Notes: generated by a model from the letters alone, not told the origin. A stretch of 64,000 bases of DNA from Oceanobacillus rekensis (GCF_002153375.1 NZ_MTBQ01000004.1:62001-126000), one strand, 5' to 3'; positions 8,767 to 23,645 are shown, counted from the first letter of the stretch. Numbers and translations: made by a program.

Positions 8767-8877
8767 TGGCAACCCTGCTTTCCGGTTATAGATGAAAAGG
8801 GAGAGGCTCACATACATACCAAATATGTAAATGAGCCATTCCCCTATTTCTTTTAATTATTGACTACCAAGCATTGC

Positions 8878-8910
8878 TCTTGCTAGCTACGACTCCTAGA
8901 GATTCCCGCC
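8878..8910. repeat. fragment of the stop-codon-adjacent repeat family (after dppE)
   Basis: Begins directly after the dppE TAA on the minus strand. It contains GCTAGC and CTCCTAGAG, matching the longer copy after murZ near 41464-41490. Confidence 0.55.
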
Positions 8911-10566
8911 TTAGTTCTTATCCGCATATTTCAAATCAAAGTATCCTACTGGGTGGCGGAGGATGCCTTCGACGCCGTCTGCTTGGAGAACTACTGTGTT
9001 ATAGTAGCGGATTGGCATTACAATCATTTCTTCAGCAAGTAGTCTTTCAGCTTCATAGAGATATTCGTAGCGCTTTTCTTCATCTGTTTCTGATTTACCT
9101 TTTTCGATTAGTTCATCATATTCCGCATTCGACCAACCTGTTCTGTTCATATATGAATCTGTGATAAAACTTTCCAGGAAGTTCACTGGATCACTATAGT
9201 CGTTGATAAAAGAGCTGCGTGAGAATTGCAGTTCCAAATTTTGCTGTGCTTCAGAGAATACATTCCATTCCTGATTTTCCAATGTTACATCAATACCAAG
9301 ATTTTCACTTAGCATGCTTTGCATTGTTTCAGCAACGGCTTTGTTCGTATCACTTGTATTATAGGATAATACGATTGGTGGTAGTTCCGTGTAACCTTCT
9401 TCAGCCATTCCTTCTTCAAGTAATTTTTTCGCATATTCTGTATCAAATGAAACAAGATCACCATTTTCATCACGGAAGTCTCCGCCAGATGGTGTTGTAA
9501 ACCCAGGGGATACAAATCCATATGCAGGTTCTACTCCTGTTTTAACAACGAAATCTGCAATTTCCTGTCTATTGACGGCATATGCAAATGCTTTTCTGAT
9601 ATTTTTGTTTTGGAATGGCTCTTCGTTAACATTAAATCGGAAAAATTCTAAACCACCATAGTTACCGATATAGACATTATCACCATCAATTAGGTCGTCA
9701 GATAACTCTGGAGGAATGCTTGCTGTATCAAGTTCTCCTGTTTCAAACATTTGATATTGCGTATTTGTGTCGTTTACCATTGCCCAATGAATTTTATCCA
9801 ACTTGACAGCATCGACGTCCCAATACTCCGAGTTCTTTGCAAATACCATTTCACTGTCATGTTCCCATGATTCAAGCATGAATGGCCCATTTGCAACAAA
9901 CGATTCTGCTTCCGCATGCCAGTTTGGATTCTCTTCTGCTATTTTTTTGTTGATTGGGAAAAATGCCGGGTTTGTTAAGACATCAAGGAAGAAACCTGCT
10001 GGGGCTTCCAATACTACTTCCAATGTCTTCTCATCGATTGCTGTGACAGCAACGTCATCTGCTGAACCTTCGCCATTATTATAGGCTTCTCCACCTTTAA
10101 TAAAGTAACCTAAGAATGCTGCAGCAGAAGCTGTCTCTGGTGCAAGCATATATTTCCATGCATACACAAAGTCTTCAGCAACTACCGGATCACCATTTGA
10201 CCAGTTGGCATCTTCACGGAGATGGAATGTATAGGTTAACCCATCTTCTGAAATCTCCCAGTCCTCCGCTACTCCAGGTGCTGCAACCGAGTCCTGATCT
10301 AAACGAGTCAGACCTTCCATCAGATTATTTAATGGAATCCATGAAACTTCATCAAAGCCAATCGATGGATCCAGTGATGTAGGCTCCACTGAGTTGTTCA
10401 GATTAAGTATCTTTTCACCGCTTGCACTCTCATCTTCCGCCTGCTCTATTTCTGTCTCTTCTGCTCCTGCATCGTCTGGTTCTTGTCCAGCATCTTCATT
10501 TGCAGTACATGCAACAAGTACAGCTACTGTCGTTAAAGTAAGTAAAAATAATAATAACTTTTTCAT
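8911..10566 (-). CDS. dppE: peptide-binding lipoprotein of the Dpp transporter
   Basis: 551 residues, SBP_bac_5 family. A lipoprotein signal peptide ends in LVAC with the lipidated C20. An acidic Glu/Asp-rich linker (about 21-50) follows, then the binding domain beginning EPTSLDPSIGFDEVSW. It captures peptides outside the cell and delivers them to DppBC. Its length matches the OppA/DppE family. The start has a ribosome site of the GGGGGAAAAGAAGGAAA type. A terminal-inverted-repeat element lies between dppD and this gene and a repeat fragment follows its stop. Confidence 0.93.
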   Translation of the reverse strand: MKKLLLFLLTLTTVAVLVACTANEDAGQEPDDAGAEETEIEQAEDESASGEKILNLNNSVEPTSLDPSIGFDEVSWIPLNNLMEGLTRLDQDSVAAPGVAEDWEISEDGLTYTFHLREDANWSNGDPVVAEDFVYAWKYMLAPETASAAAFLGYFIKGGEAYNNGEGSADDVAVTAIDEKTLEVVLEAPAGFFLDVLTNPAFFPINKKIAEENPNWHAEAESFVANGPFMLESWEHDSEMVFAKNSEYWDVDAVKLDKIHWAMVNDTNTQYQMFETGELDTASIPPELSDDLIDGDNVYIGNYGGLEFFRFNVNEEPFQNKNIRKAFAYAVNRQEIADFVVKTGVEPAYGFVSPGFTTPSGGDFRDENGDLVSFDTEYAKKLLEEGMAEEGYTELPPIVLSYNTSDTNKAVAETMQSMLSENLGIDVTLENQEWNVFSEAQQNLELQFSRSSFINDYSDPVNFLESFITDSYMNRTGWSNAEYDELIEKGKSETDEEKRYEYLYEAERLLAEEMIVMPIRYYNTVVLQADGVEGILRHPVGYFDLKYADKN

Positions 10567-10584
10567 TTCCTTCTTTTCCCCCTT

Positions 10585-10746
10585 TTAGAGGATGTTCAAA
10601 AAGTCCGGTAAAAATGACACATCGAATTTCTTCGTTAGCTTGCTTTTCCGTTTCTCACGTATTAAAAGCATACGTTCCGATACTCAAAGCTACGCTGCCT
10701 CGAACTTCTCGGTCCTTTTTATCCTCCTTTTTGAACACACCCTTTT
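10585..10746. mobile_element. small inverted-repeat element (MITE-like) between dppD and dppE
   Basis: About 160 bp without an ORF. The left end has GGATGTTCAAAAAGTCCGG and the right end, read inverted, GTGTGTTCAAAAAGGAGG; both continue into TAAAA. The interior is made of short oligo modules. The right end abuts the dppD stop codon. I recall very similar sequences as abundant intergenic repeats in Bacillaceae. Related end sequences occur at about 33684-33707 and 42890-42920. Transcribed, it would fold into a hairpin inside the operon mRNA. Confidence 0.7.
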
Positions 10747-11740
10747 AAGTAACTTTTATTAGCTGTTTAGCCCGTTCATCCTGAAGCCAGCAGTTCACTT
10801 GATGTGAACCGGTAAGCTCGGTATTTTCGGGATAAACTTTATCACACACCTCCATAGCAAATGGACATCTTGCTGTAAACGGACATCCTTTTGGAGGTGA
10901 GAATAAATCTGGTGGCGTACCATCGATTGGAGTTAGTCTTGCCTCTTTCAAATCGAGCCGCGGTACAGAATTAAGTAAACCTTTCGTATATGGGTGCTGC
11001 GGTTTATAAAAAATCTCCCGCTTTGTTCCCGTCTCAATGATTTTACCGGCATACATCACTGCAATCCGGTCGGCGATTTTTGCTACAACCCCAAGATCAT
11101 GTGTGATCAAAATAATAGATATTCCAGTCTTGACTTGAATTTTTTCAAAGAGTTCGAGAATCTGCGCTTGAATGGTTACGTCCAATGCGGTTGTTGGTTC
11201 ATCTGCTATTAAGAGATCCGGCTCACAAATCAATGCGATTGCGATCACAATCCGTTGGCGCATGCCACCACTGAACTGATGCGGGTATTGCTTTAAACGT
11301 TCTGGCGGATTGGAAATACCCACAAGATCCATCATCTCTATCGCCTTTTCCTTAGCCCTATCACCAGACACGTTTTGATGTTCCCGAAGGCCTTCCATCA
11401 ACTGCGTCCCAATGGTTAAGGTAGGATTTAATGCTGTCATCGGATCCTGGAAAATCATTGAAATATCAACCCCACGGATGGAGCGCATTTTCTTTTCAGA
11501 AAACTTAGCAAGGTCCTGTCCTTTGAAAAGAATCGAGCCGTTCGTAATTTTCCCCGGTGGATTTGGAATTAGTCGCATAATTGCATTGGACGTAACACTT
11601 TTCCCACATCCCGATTCTCCAACGATTGCCAAGGTCTCCCCTTCATTCAAATGAAAATCAACCCCACGGACAGCCTTTACCGTTCCGCCATATGTACTAA
11701 ACGTTACGTGGAGATTTTCCACCTGAAGTATTTTTTCCAT
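10745..11740 (-). CDS. dppD: peptide ABC transporter ATPase DppD
   Basis: 331 residues. Walker [11 protein letters not shown]-loop [10 protein letters not shown], signature FSGGMRQR, Walker [14 protein letters not shown]-loop ITHDLG and a C-terminal oligo_HPY region with [14 protein letters not shown] are present. It couples ATP hydrolysis to DppBC-mediated peptide import. It starts 10 nt after dppC ends. It is distinct from YkfD at the operon end, and the two probably work as a pair. Confidence 0.94.
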   Translation of the reverse strand: MEKILQVENLHVTFSTYGGTVKAVRGVDFHLNEGETLAIVGESGCGKSVTSNAIMRLIPNPPGKITNGSILFKGQDLAKFSEKKMRSIRGVDISMIFQDPMTALNPTLTIGTQLMEGLREHQNVSGDRAKEKAIEMMDLVGISNPPERLKQYPHQFSGGMRQRIVIAIALICEPDLLIADEPTTALDVTIQAQILELFEKIQVKTGISIILITHDLGVVAKIADRIAVMYAGKIIETGTKREIFYKPQHPYTKGLLNSVPRLDLKEARLTPIDGTPPDLFSPPKGCPFTARCPFAMEVCDKVYPENTELTGSHQVNCWLQDERAKQLIKVT

Positions 11741-11750
11741 CCCTTACCAC

Positions 11751-12707
11751 CTACTTCCTTAATTTCGGATCAAGTGCATCTTGAAGCCCATCGCCAAGTA
11801 CGTTAAAAGCAAACATCGTAAAAGATATGAAGAATGCCGGGAAGAATAATGTCCACCAATTACCTGATAGGATGGCGCCTAATGAGTCATTTGCCATCAC
11901 ACCCCAACTCGCAAACGGTGACTGGATTCCAAGTCCAATAAAACTCAAGAATGCTTCTGCAAATATTGCTGTTGGAACCGTTAATGTCATCTGTACTATA
12001 ATTGGTCCCATCGAATTTGGAAGCAAATTTTTCCGGATAATCCGTGATGATTTTGTACCAAATGATTTAGATGCAAGGACAAATTCATAATTTTTAATTT
12101 GCAGAACTTGTCCCCTAACGATTCGGGCCATACCGACCCAGCCTGTAACGGTGAGTGCAATAATAATCGTTGAAAGACTTGGGCCTAATACGACGAGCAA
12201 GAGAATGACAACGAGTAAATATGGCAATCCATATAGTATTTCAATAATACGCATCATGATATTATCTGTACGTCCACCTTTATAGCCGGAAATACCACCC
12301 CAAATAATCCCGATCGTTACATCAATTAAGGCGGCCATCACTCCGACAAAGAGAGAAATTCGTGCCCCATACCATGTTCTAGTAAACACATCACGGCCAG
12401 CATTATCTGTTCCAAACCAATGCTTTGCAGATGGAGGCTGGTATTGATTCGGCAGATTTTGCATATTTACCTGGTACGGAGAAAAAATTGGCCCAAAAAT
12501 AGCCATAATCGCAAGGAGTACTAAGAACACGAGCCCAAGCATAGCCATTTTATTTTTCACAAGTCGTCTCCATGCATCCTGCCAGTAGGATAGGGAAGGC
12601 CTTGCAACTGCCTCTGCTTCCTGCCCATCTTTTTCTAACTTATTAAACCAGTCATCCGGTATTTGCGAAGGAGAATGGGTTGTTTTTACAACATTCGTAG
12701 GTTTCAA
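11751..12707 (-). CDS. dppC: peptide ABC transporter permease DppC
   Basis: About 318 residues with an N-terminal hydrophilic stretch, the OppC_N segment (LVKNKMAMLGLVFLVLLAIM) and five further membrane segments. The EAA-type loop EFVLASKSFGTKSSRIIRKN contacts the ATPases. I prefer the TTG at 12707: the GTG at 12719 has no ribosome site upstream, while AAAGG and GGGGAG precede the TTG. The dppB stop lies 2 nt before this TTG. Confidence 0.92.
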   Translation of the reverse strand: MKPTNVVKTTHSPSQIPDDWFNKLEKDGQEAEAVARPSLSYWQDAWRRLVKNKMAMLGLVFLVLLAIMAIFGPIFSPYQVNMQNLPNQYQPPSAKHWFGTDNAGRDVFTRTWYGARISLFVGVMAALIDVTIGIIWGGISGYKGGRTDNIMMRIIEILYGLPYLLVVILLLVVLGPSLSTIIIALTVTGWVGMARIVRGQVLQIKNYEFVLASKSFGTKSSRIIRKNLLPNSMGPIIVQMTLTVPTAIFAEAFLSFIGLGIQSPFASWGVMANDSLGAILSGNWWTLFFPAFFISFTMFAFNVLGDGLQDALDPKLRK

Positions 12708-12708
12708 T

Positions 12709-13641
12709 TTACTCCCCACCTTTTTTATGGAATTTGATTCGCGGATCTAAAATTCCATATGCGATATCAACTAGGAAGAGCATCAAGATAAGGAATGCAC
12801 TGTAAAATACCGTTGTTCCCATGATTACCGGATAATCTCGCTGGTTAATACTTTCAACGAAATACTTTCCCATTCCAGGAATAGCAAAAATCTGTTCAAT
12901 TACAAAGGTTCCCGTAAGTATTCCCGCAAGTAATGTACCCATGATCGTTACTACCGGCATTAGGGCATTCCTTAGTGCATGCTTAAAGACGATTTTCCAT
13001 GGAGATAGTCCCTTTGCTTTTGCCATTTTTATGTAGTCTTGTGTTAACACTTCAAGCATCGTGGAACGTGTTAGCCTGGCGATAATTGCCATTGGCCCTG
13101 TAGCTAGCGCAGTGACAGGCAAGATCATATGTGCGGGACTTGACCATGTGGCAGTTGGCAAGATTTCTAAATTTACAGCGATTTGCTGAATAAGCAATGT
13201 CGCTAAAATAAAGTTTGGAATCGAAATGCCAAGCACTGCTAACCCCATTGCAAGGTAATCGATAAAGCCATTGTGTTTCAATGAAGCAATAATCCCCAAA
13301 ATGATCCCAGAAATAACTGCGACGATAATCGTCATCATTCCAAGTTCAAATGAAATCGGAAATCCCCTTCCCAATAAATCATTGACTGACTGATTCGGTT
13401 GCTTAATCGATGGTCCAAAATCAAAGGTAACAATTGACTTTAAGTACAGTAAATACTGGATATGATAAGGTTCATCCAAATTATAATGTGCTTCTAAATT
13501 CGCCTGTATCGTCTCATTTGATGATTGATCACTATTAAATGGCGAACCAGGGACGTTAATCATTAATATGAATGTCAATGTAATAATAATCCATAATGTT
13601 ACAAGCATAATCCCAAAGCGTTTGAAAATGTATTTCAGCAT
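12709..13641 (-). CDS. dppB: peptide ABC transporter permease DppB
   Basis: 310 residues with the family's first helix (FGIMLVTLWIIITLTFILM), an extracellular loop and five more membrane segments. The coupling loop is DYIKMAKAKGLSPWKIVFKH, followed by the conserved NALMPVVT. The start ATG follows CAGGGGGGAAAGTT. It forms the membrane channel with DppC and is translationally close to dppC. Confidence 0.94.
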   Translation of the reverse strand: MLKYIFKRFGIMLVTLWIIITLTFILMINVPGSPFNSDQSSNETIQANLEAHYNLDEPYHIQYLLYLKSIVTFDFGPSIKQPNQSVNDLLGRGFPISFELGMMTIIVAVISGIILGIIASLKHNGFIDYLAMGLAVLGISIPNFILATLLIQQIAVNLEILPTATWSSPAHMILPVTALATGPMAIIARLTRSTMLEVLTQDYIKMAKAKGLSPWKIVFKHALRNALMPVVTIMGTLLAGILTGTFVIEQIFAIPGMGKYFVESINQRDYPVIMGTTVFYSAFLILMLFLVDIAYGILDPRIKFHKKGGE

Positions 13642-13680
13642 AACTTTCCCCCCTGATGTAACAAATTTCTTCTCTGTTTA

Positions 13681-14505
13681 TTATGAAAAATTTGTATGCA
13701 TCGCTAATTCCGTCATTACAAGTAATGCTTTGTATGCATCGAGAATATGATCCGCCTGATAGCTCACAATGGTTGTTCCTTTTTCCAGATCCGTTTTCGG
13801 CATAAGATTTGCCCATTCTGCCTGTCCATAATTATTAAATTCAATTTTTAGCAGTGGTCTTTCTGGAGGGACCAGTGGCTTTACTTGGTGCCTATTTTCC
13901 AATGCTTCCGTTACTTTCTTGGATAAAAGCTCTCCTGCCTTTTTCGGTGTTAAGCTTTTGACCGTCGATCTTGAAATCGCTTCTTTAACTGTAACTGTCA
14001 CCACATTCGGGATAAGTTCCCGGGCTTCTTTTGTTGCCTGATCATCACCTGCCACCAATAGAATGGGAACCCCAAAATAGCCAGCAATATAGGCATTAAA
14101 TCCCATTTCCCCTACGATATGATCATTAATATAAAAGTTACGTACAGCGTGAATCATGGAATGGGATAAAACACCAGGCATACCGGCCCTTGCATGGTAC
14201 CCGATAAACATCGCCCCACCATATGTATGGTCTAACCCCTCCATCATCGAAAGCGGTTTCACATTACCGGTTATTAATAATGCATCTGGATGAAGCTCAT
14301 CAATCAAGATGTTGTTCATTTTTGAATGACTGTCATTGACAATTACTTCCTGGCAGCCAAACTGAAAAGCAGCGTCGACAACAAAATTCGTTTCATCGGT
14401 CATGATTTTCCTGGCACGTTCATAATTATGCTCACTTGCGTCGAGAAAAGTATAATCAGGTATGCCAGTAATCCCTTCCATGTCGACCGAAATATACATC
14501 TTCAT
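13681..14505 (-). CDS. dppA: D-aminopeptidase DppA (M55)
   Basis: 274 residues. Zinc ligands typical of M55 are visible: D8 and E10 in SVDMEG, His in NDSHSKM, His in GYHARAG and Glu in VGEMGFN. DppA is a cytosolic self-compartmentalising zinc enzyme that cuts D-Ala-containing peptides. It is the first gene of the dppABCDE-ykfABCD operon, which in B. subtilis is CodY-repressed. GAAGGAG precedes the ATG. The 500 bp upstream hold the presumed promoter and two 14-bp AT-rich direct repeats. Confidence 0.94.
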   Translation of the reverse strand: MKMYISVDMEGITGIPDYTFLDASEHNYERARKIMTDETNFVVDAAFQFGCQEVIVNDSHSKMNNILIDELHPDALLITGNVKPLSMMEGLDHTYGGAMFIGYHARAGMPGVLSHSMIHAVRNFYINDHIVGEMGFNAYIAGYFGVPILLVAGDDQATKEARELIPNVVTVTVKEAISRSTVKSLTPKKAGELLSKKVTEALENRHQVKPLVPPERPLLKIEFNNYGQAEWANLMPKTDLEKGTTIVSYQADHILDAYKALLVMTELAMHTNFS

Positions 14506-14536
14506 GACAAGTCTCCTTCAATGTTTTATATTATTG

Positions 14537-14595
14537 TTAATTTTTTATTAATTCTAACATAGGGTTTATAAAAAGAGAAGATTAATTTTTTATTA
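14537..14595. promoter_or_regulatory. AT-rich direct repeats upstream of dppA, CodY-box-like
   Basis: TTAATTTTTTATTA occurs at 14537-14550 and again at 14582-14595, 45 bp apart. The first is part of a 15-mer (14539-14553) with 11/15 matches to the CodY consensus AATTTTCWGAAAATT. A weak -10 (TAGAAT, minus strand) lies between the two copies. CodY control of dpp is known in B. subtilis; binding here is inference. Confidence 0.35.
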
Positions 14596-14956
14596 GTCTG
14601 AATCTAGGTTTTATTGATGGTAGATTTGTTGATAAGTTGGGGTTAATATTATGGTGGATAAATAGTTTAATAGGCTCTTTGATTAATGTATTGGGGGACG
14701 TGTTAGTCATTACAACGATAATTGTTGCTTTATTATTACCAAATTAGAGATAAACTACGAAGTACTAACACCTTGGCATTGGTAACATCGACCTGAAGCA
14801 GTTACTTCGCATTTTAAAGACTTTGTAACAAATAATAACTTTTTTTGCACCGATAATTAATCCCATGCTTCTAGAAAAATGTTAAGTTATTCAGATGTGG
14901 ATAACTTATATGGTTGAAAAAAATAACAGGCTTGTTGAGAAGTTTAAAAAGGGCAT
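14596..14956. other. intergenic gap between dppA and murA without a clear gene
   Basis: A short element with ends AACTACGAAGTAC and CAGTTACTTCGCA lies at about 14753-14812 and may be a repeat. No ORF here has a ribosome site. Confidence 0.5.
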
Positions 14957-14991
14957 AAAAAAACAGGTAGGTCTTGTTGACTCACCTGTTT
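14957..14991 (-). terminator. terminator after murA
   Basis: On the minus strand AAACAGGTGAG pairs imperfectly with CTACCTGTTT, followed by TTTTATG. It lies 18 nt past the murA stop. Confidence 0.75.
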
Positions 14992-15008
14992 CTGATTTGA
15001 ATAATAAA

Positions 15009-16346
15009 TTATGATTGTAGTTCAGCTGTTATACTAGCACTCTTGTATTCTTCTTGTTCTAATGGCGCAATTACATCTGCATCGTCATCCACTCGCTCAA
15101 TATCCGCACCGAGGGACGCTAATTTTCCGACAATGTCAACATAGCCACGATCAAGATGTTTAAGCTCTGTAACACGTGTATTTCCATTAGCAACCAATCC
15201 AGCTAGGATTAACGCTGCGGCAGCACGAAGATCTGTTGCAGCAACTTCAGCACCTTGTAGATCAGAAATCTCTTCAATGATTACACTGCGGCCTTCAATC
15301 TTAATACTCGCATTCATACGTCTGAATTCTTCAACATGCATAAAACGGTTCTCAAATACAGTTTCTGTAATGACACCAGTTCCTTTTGCACGTAACATTA
15401 ATGCCATCATTTGTGATTGCATATCCGTTGGGAATCCAGGATGTGGCAATGTTTTAATATCTGTTGACTTCAATTCTTTTGGTCCAATGACACGAATGCC
15501 ATTGTTCTCTTCTTTAACTGTTACATTCATTTCTTCAAGCTTCGATATTAGCGAACGTAAATGTTCACTGACTGCATTTTCAATCAGAACATTTCCGCCA
15601 GTAATAGCTGCAGCCACCATAAATGTACCTGCCTCAATACGATCAGGTATAATACTGTGCTCTGCACCATATAGCTTTTCCACACCATGGATGCGGATTG
15701 TTTCCGTACCTGCCCCAACGACTTTAGCACCCATTTTATTAAGATAGTTAGCTAGGTCAACGATTTCCGGTTCTTTTGCTGCATTCTCAATAATCGATTT
15801 GCCATCTGCAAGGGCAGCAGCCATCATAATATTTTCCGTTGCACCAACACTAGGCATATCTAAATAAATTTTAGCACCCTTCAGGCGACCATCGACTCTC
15901 GCCTCAACATAGCCATTGCCAACATGAATATCGGCACCCATTGCTTCGAAACCTTTTAAGTGAAGATCAATTGGGCGCGAGCCAATAGCACATCCACCAG
16001 GCATCGCTACTTTTGCGTGTCCATAACGAGCAAGTAATGGTCCTAAAACCAAAACAGATGCACGCATTTTCCGCACATATTCAAACGGGGCTTCTGTTTC
16101 TAATTGTTTGGAAGCATCCACAAATACTGTATTGCTTTCTGCATTAAATTCTACATCAGCATTTAAATTCCTTATAACTTCATTGATTGTATATACGTCT
16201 GCTAATACCGGGACCTCTGTAATCACACTTGTTCCTTCACTTGCGATAAGACTGGCAGCAAGCACAGGAAGTACTGCGTTTTTGGCACCTTCAACCCGGA
16301 CGGTGCCATTCAATTGGTGTCCGCCTCTTACGATGATTTTTTCCAT
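15009..16346 (-). CDS. murA: UDP-GlcNAc 1-carboxyvinyltransferase MurA
   Basis: 445 residues. MurA adds enolpyruvate to UDP-GlcNAc, the first committed step of peptidoglycan synthesis. The fosfomycin-reactive loop is intact ([14 protein letters not shown]119), as are KNAVLP near the N-terminus and HPGFPTDMQ. The C-terminus carries an extra acidic tail of about 25 residues. It sits next to ywmB and the atp operon like B. subtilis murAA; a second paralogue (murZ) is at 41585-42871. Confidence 0.95.
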   Translation of the reverse strand: MEKIIVRGGHQLNGTVRVEGAKNAVLPVLAASLIASEGTSVITEVPVLADVYTINEVIRNLNADVEFNAESNTVFVDASKQLETEAPFEYVRKMRASVLVLGPLLARYGHAKVAMPGGCAIGSRPIDLHLKGFEAMGADIHVGNGYVEARVDGRLKGAKIYLDMPSVGATENIMMAAALADGKSIIENAAKEPEIVDLANYLNKMGAKVVGAGTETIRIHGVEKLYGAEHSIIPDRIEAGTFMVAAAITGGNVLIENAVSEHLRSLISKLEEMNVTVKEENNGIRVIGPKELKSTDIKTLPHPGFPTDMQSQMMALMLRAKGTGVITETVFENRFMHVEEFRRMNASIKIEGRSVIIEEISDLQGAEVAATDLRAAAALILAGLVANGNTRVTELKHLDRGYVDIVGKLASLGADIERVDDDADVIAPLEQEEYKSASITAELQS

Positions 16347-16382
16347 GTTTTTAAAATCTCCTTCAGATCCAATTTCACTATA

Positions 16383-17096
16383 TTAATATTCATGTATTAG
16401 GATAGGTGTTCCTATCGTGTAGTTCAAATTCATTTCTTCGTCCATTACTACAGCAATTTGTAAATTCATCGGGGCGCCCTCTATGAAATAATGTTGATTC
16501 CATATATCTGTATACCCGTAAATCAACTTTTCATGTGTCGAATTTTCTATTGTATCGAATTGTGTCATCATATGTTGTAAGTTAAAATATTCCTCGATTT
16601 TTTGAACAAAACTATCAACCTTTATTATACCATTATCTTTAGTCGTCAGACAAGCAAATGATTGTAAAGAATTTGTGAACAAATTATCTTTCATTGACTG
16701 CTTGATTGCTAAATAATCCTCTTTTATTTGCTCATTCCAAAGACTTCCTTCGATAACAACGATAATTTCTGTTTCAAACGCCTGATTTTTCGGAACTACA
16801 ACACTATATAATACGGAAAACCCTTGATTCTTGTGAACGTCCCTAAGGAGATATTTTATTACATTATCATCTTCCGTCATAGTGACTAAATTACTATCTT
16901 TGAAATCTCTTATTATCTTTTCTGCTTTTTGCTTTTCTATATGCTCCTTAAACGTAACCTGCCAGCTTTCAATGGCTAACTCATTTTCAACTGTAAAATC
17001 CGCTAAATCAATCATCTCATCTCTTTCCATCCCGTTCACCATAGGCTTTGCCGTTATAAATATTAGTAACACTAGTATTATAGTAATCTTTCGCAT
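16383..17096 (-). CDS. ywmB: YwmB family protein
   Basis: About 237 residues with a signal peptide (MRKITIILVLLIFITAKPMV). The mature part is the YwmB domain, named for a TATA-binding-protein-like fold. Its function is unknown. The start is the ATG at 17096 because GGGGGG lies 8 nt upstream; the longer frame to 17129 has no ribosome site. It is conserved between the atp operon and murA in bacilli, and here it leads straight into murA (36-nt gap). Confidence 0.85.
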   Translation of the reverse strand: MRKITIILVLLIFITAKPMVNGMERDEMIDLADFTVENELAIESWQVTFKEHIEKQKAEKIIRDFKDSNLVTMTEDDNVIKYLLRDVHKNQGFSVLYSVVVPKNQAFETEIIVVIEGSLWNEQIKEDYLAIKQSMKDNLFTNSLQSFACLTTKDNGIIKVDSFVQKIEEYFNLQHMMTQFDTIENSTHEKLIYGYTDIWNQHYFIEGAPMNLQIAVVMDEEMNLNYTIGTPILIHEY

Positions 17097-17180
17097 AAAA
17101 AAGACCCCCCGAATTAAACTATTACTCATAGTTTTACCAAGAGGACCTATCTACATACAAAACAAATTATGACAAATAAC

Positions 17181-17423
17181 TTAAAGTGGAGGCGACTGGT
17201 TAGAAGCTCAACGTTAGCAATGGACACTTCGTACAGGTGGTCTTTCCTGTACGAAGTGTCCATTGCTTATGCCGGGAGCTTCTAGGAGCCGCAACTAGCA
17301 GAATATCAAAAGCGGAGCAGCTTGCTCAGCGACGAAAATATAGTCAAGAGACCGTAGAGCACATGGTCTTCATGCTCGAAGTTGTCCCTTGACTATATAT
17401 TTCGAGTCGCTATCCCGCAGATA
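17181..17423. repeat. structured repeat with strong hairpins
   Basis: The first hairpin has 21-bp perfect arms (17217-17237 and 17246-17266) around an 8-nt loop. A second, imperfect one lies at about 17339-17400 (ATATAGTCAAG / CTTGACTATAT). The element opens with GGAGGCGACTGGTTAGAAGC and carries AAAAGCGGAG, motifs shared with the repeats that follow several stop codons. I see no coding potential. Confidence 0.75.
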
Positions 17424-17463
17424 GACTAAAAGCCGCATTGGGTTTGGACTGCAGCTTTTAGTC
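17424..17463 (-). terminator. hairpin after the DUF1146 gene
   Basis: GACTAAAAGCTGC pairs with a matching GCGGCTTTTAGTC on the minus strand, 15 nt after the stop. There is no strong T tract, so it may be a terminator or part of the adjoining repeat. Confidence 0.45.
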
Positions 17464-17477
17464 CCAAATCACATTCC

Positions 17478-17708
17478 TTAAAAAAGATATATCAAGTCAC
17501 TAGACCATCTTAGAATCTCTAAGAAAAAGTTACTTACTCCTGTTCCTATAACAATTGTAAGAAACAGAAGAAAGATTGTTCCCTCTGTTGTTCGTCCCTT
17601 TTTAATAATAGGTTCGAAATTCATGGCAAGTACTAATCGCCAAGTTATGTAAATAAAGATTATATGTGAAATTATACTGATTAATGCCATTTGTCCGATT
17701 GAAATCAT
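17478..17708 (-). CDS. ywzB: DUF1146 family membrane protein (YwzB-like)
   Basis: 76 residues with two membrane helices (about 8-28 and 46-68) around a short basic loop with KKGRTTEGT. The start is the ATG at 17708, with AAAGGTGG just upstream. Small DUF1146 proteins are conserved next to the ATP synthase operon in bacilli; the function is unknown. It lies downstream of atpC, beyond the atp terminator. Confidence 0.8.
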   Translation of the reverse strand: MISIGQMALISIISHIIFIYITWRLVLAMNFEPIIKKGRTTEGTIFLLFLTIVIGTGVSNFFLEILRWSSDLIYLF

Positions 17709-17750
17709 ATATACCACCTTTAATTATTTTGGCTCTTTGGTTAAACTATA

Positions 17751-17853
17751 GGACTGCAGTTACCCATCCCAATGAAAAGAATTGGGACTCCGCACTGCTC
17801 GACCCATCGAAGGGATTTGGGACTGCGGTTACTCGTCCCACCGAAAAGAATTG
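17751..17853. repeat. 34/35-bp tandem repeat, three copies
   Basis: Units start with GGACT at 17751, 17785 and 17820 and share a GAAAAGAATT-like end. They lie in the gap between the DUF1146 gene and the atpC terminator. The rest of 17709-18063 shows no gene. Confidence 0.75.
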
Positions 17854-18063
17854 TTGCTTTTTAACCTTCACAGTTTCTCTCAACTACGGTTCAAATAACA
17901 ACAATCTTCGCGAAAAAAACCTTTATATTCTCTAAGTAACTCTGACATCTATATACAAAAATGTCAATCGATTTACAGGTTAGGATATAAAAGTCGATTC
18001 TAGGATGTTATACATTCCATTTCCCGGGAAATATCGACAAAGTTATGGTTAATGCCTGCAATG

Positions 18064-18099
18064 AAAAAACTCCTATAACATGATGTTATAGGAGTTTTT
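18064..18099 (-). terminator. terminator of the ATP synthase operon
   Basis: Perfect 12-bp stem ACTCCTATAACA / TGTTATAGGAGT followed by TTTTTT on the minus strand, about 10 nt beyond atpC. Confidence 0.9.
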
Positions 18100-18109
18100 G
18101 TTTGTACTA

Positions 18110-18559
<450 letters not shown>

Positions 18560-18605
18560 TCAAAGCATGTTCAAGGTTATCCTTGATTCTTCAAGCAATC
18601 GTCTA

Positions 18606-20015
<1,410 letters not shown>

Positions 20016-20039
20016 CTAACTTTAAAGCGTGATTGGGTG

Positions 20040-20903
<864 letters not shown>

Positions 20904-21022
20904 TCACCACACTTTCCTGACTAGGTGGGTCCAGGAAGACATGAGTATTCCTGGTCCATTCTTCTCTTTCCTGAAATCTATTTTGAAGATCTATCCTTTT
21001 TCAGGGGCAGATCATCGATTCA

Positions 21023-23645
<2,623 letters not shown>

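Noticed and set aside
14679-14747. 22-codon plus-strand hydrophobic peptide (LGDVLVITTIIVALLLPN), type I toxin-like
   Set aside because: The start would be TTG with no Shine-Dalgarno, there is no antisense RNA promoter or terminator that I can see, and AT-rich DNA often gives such frames.
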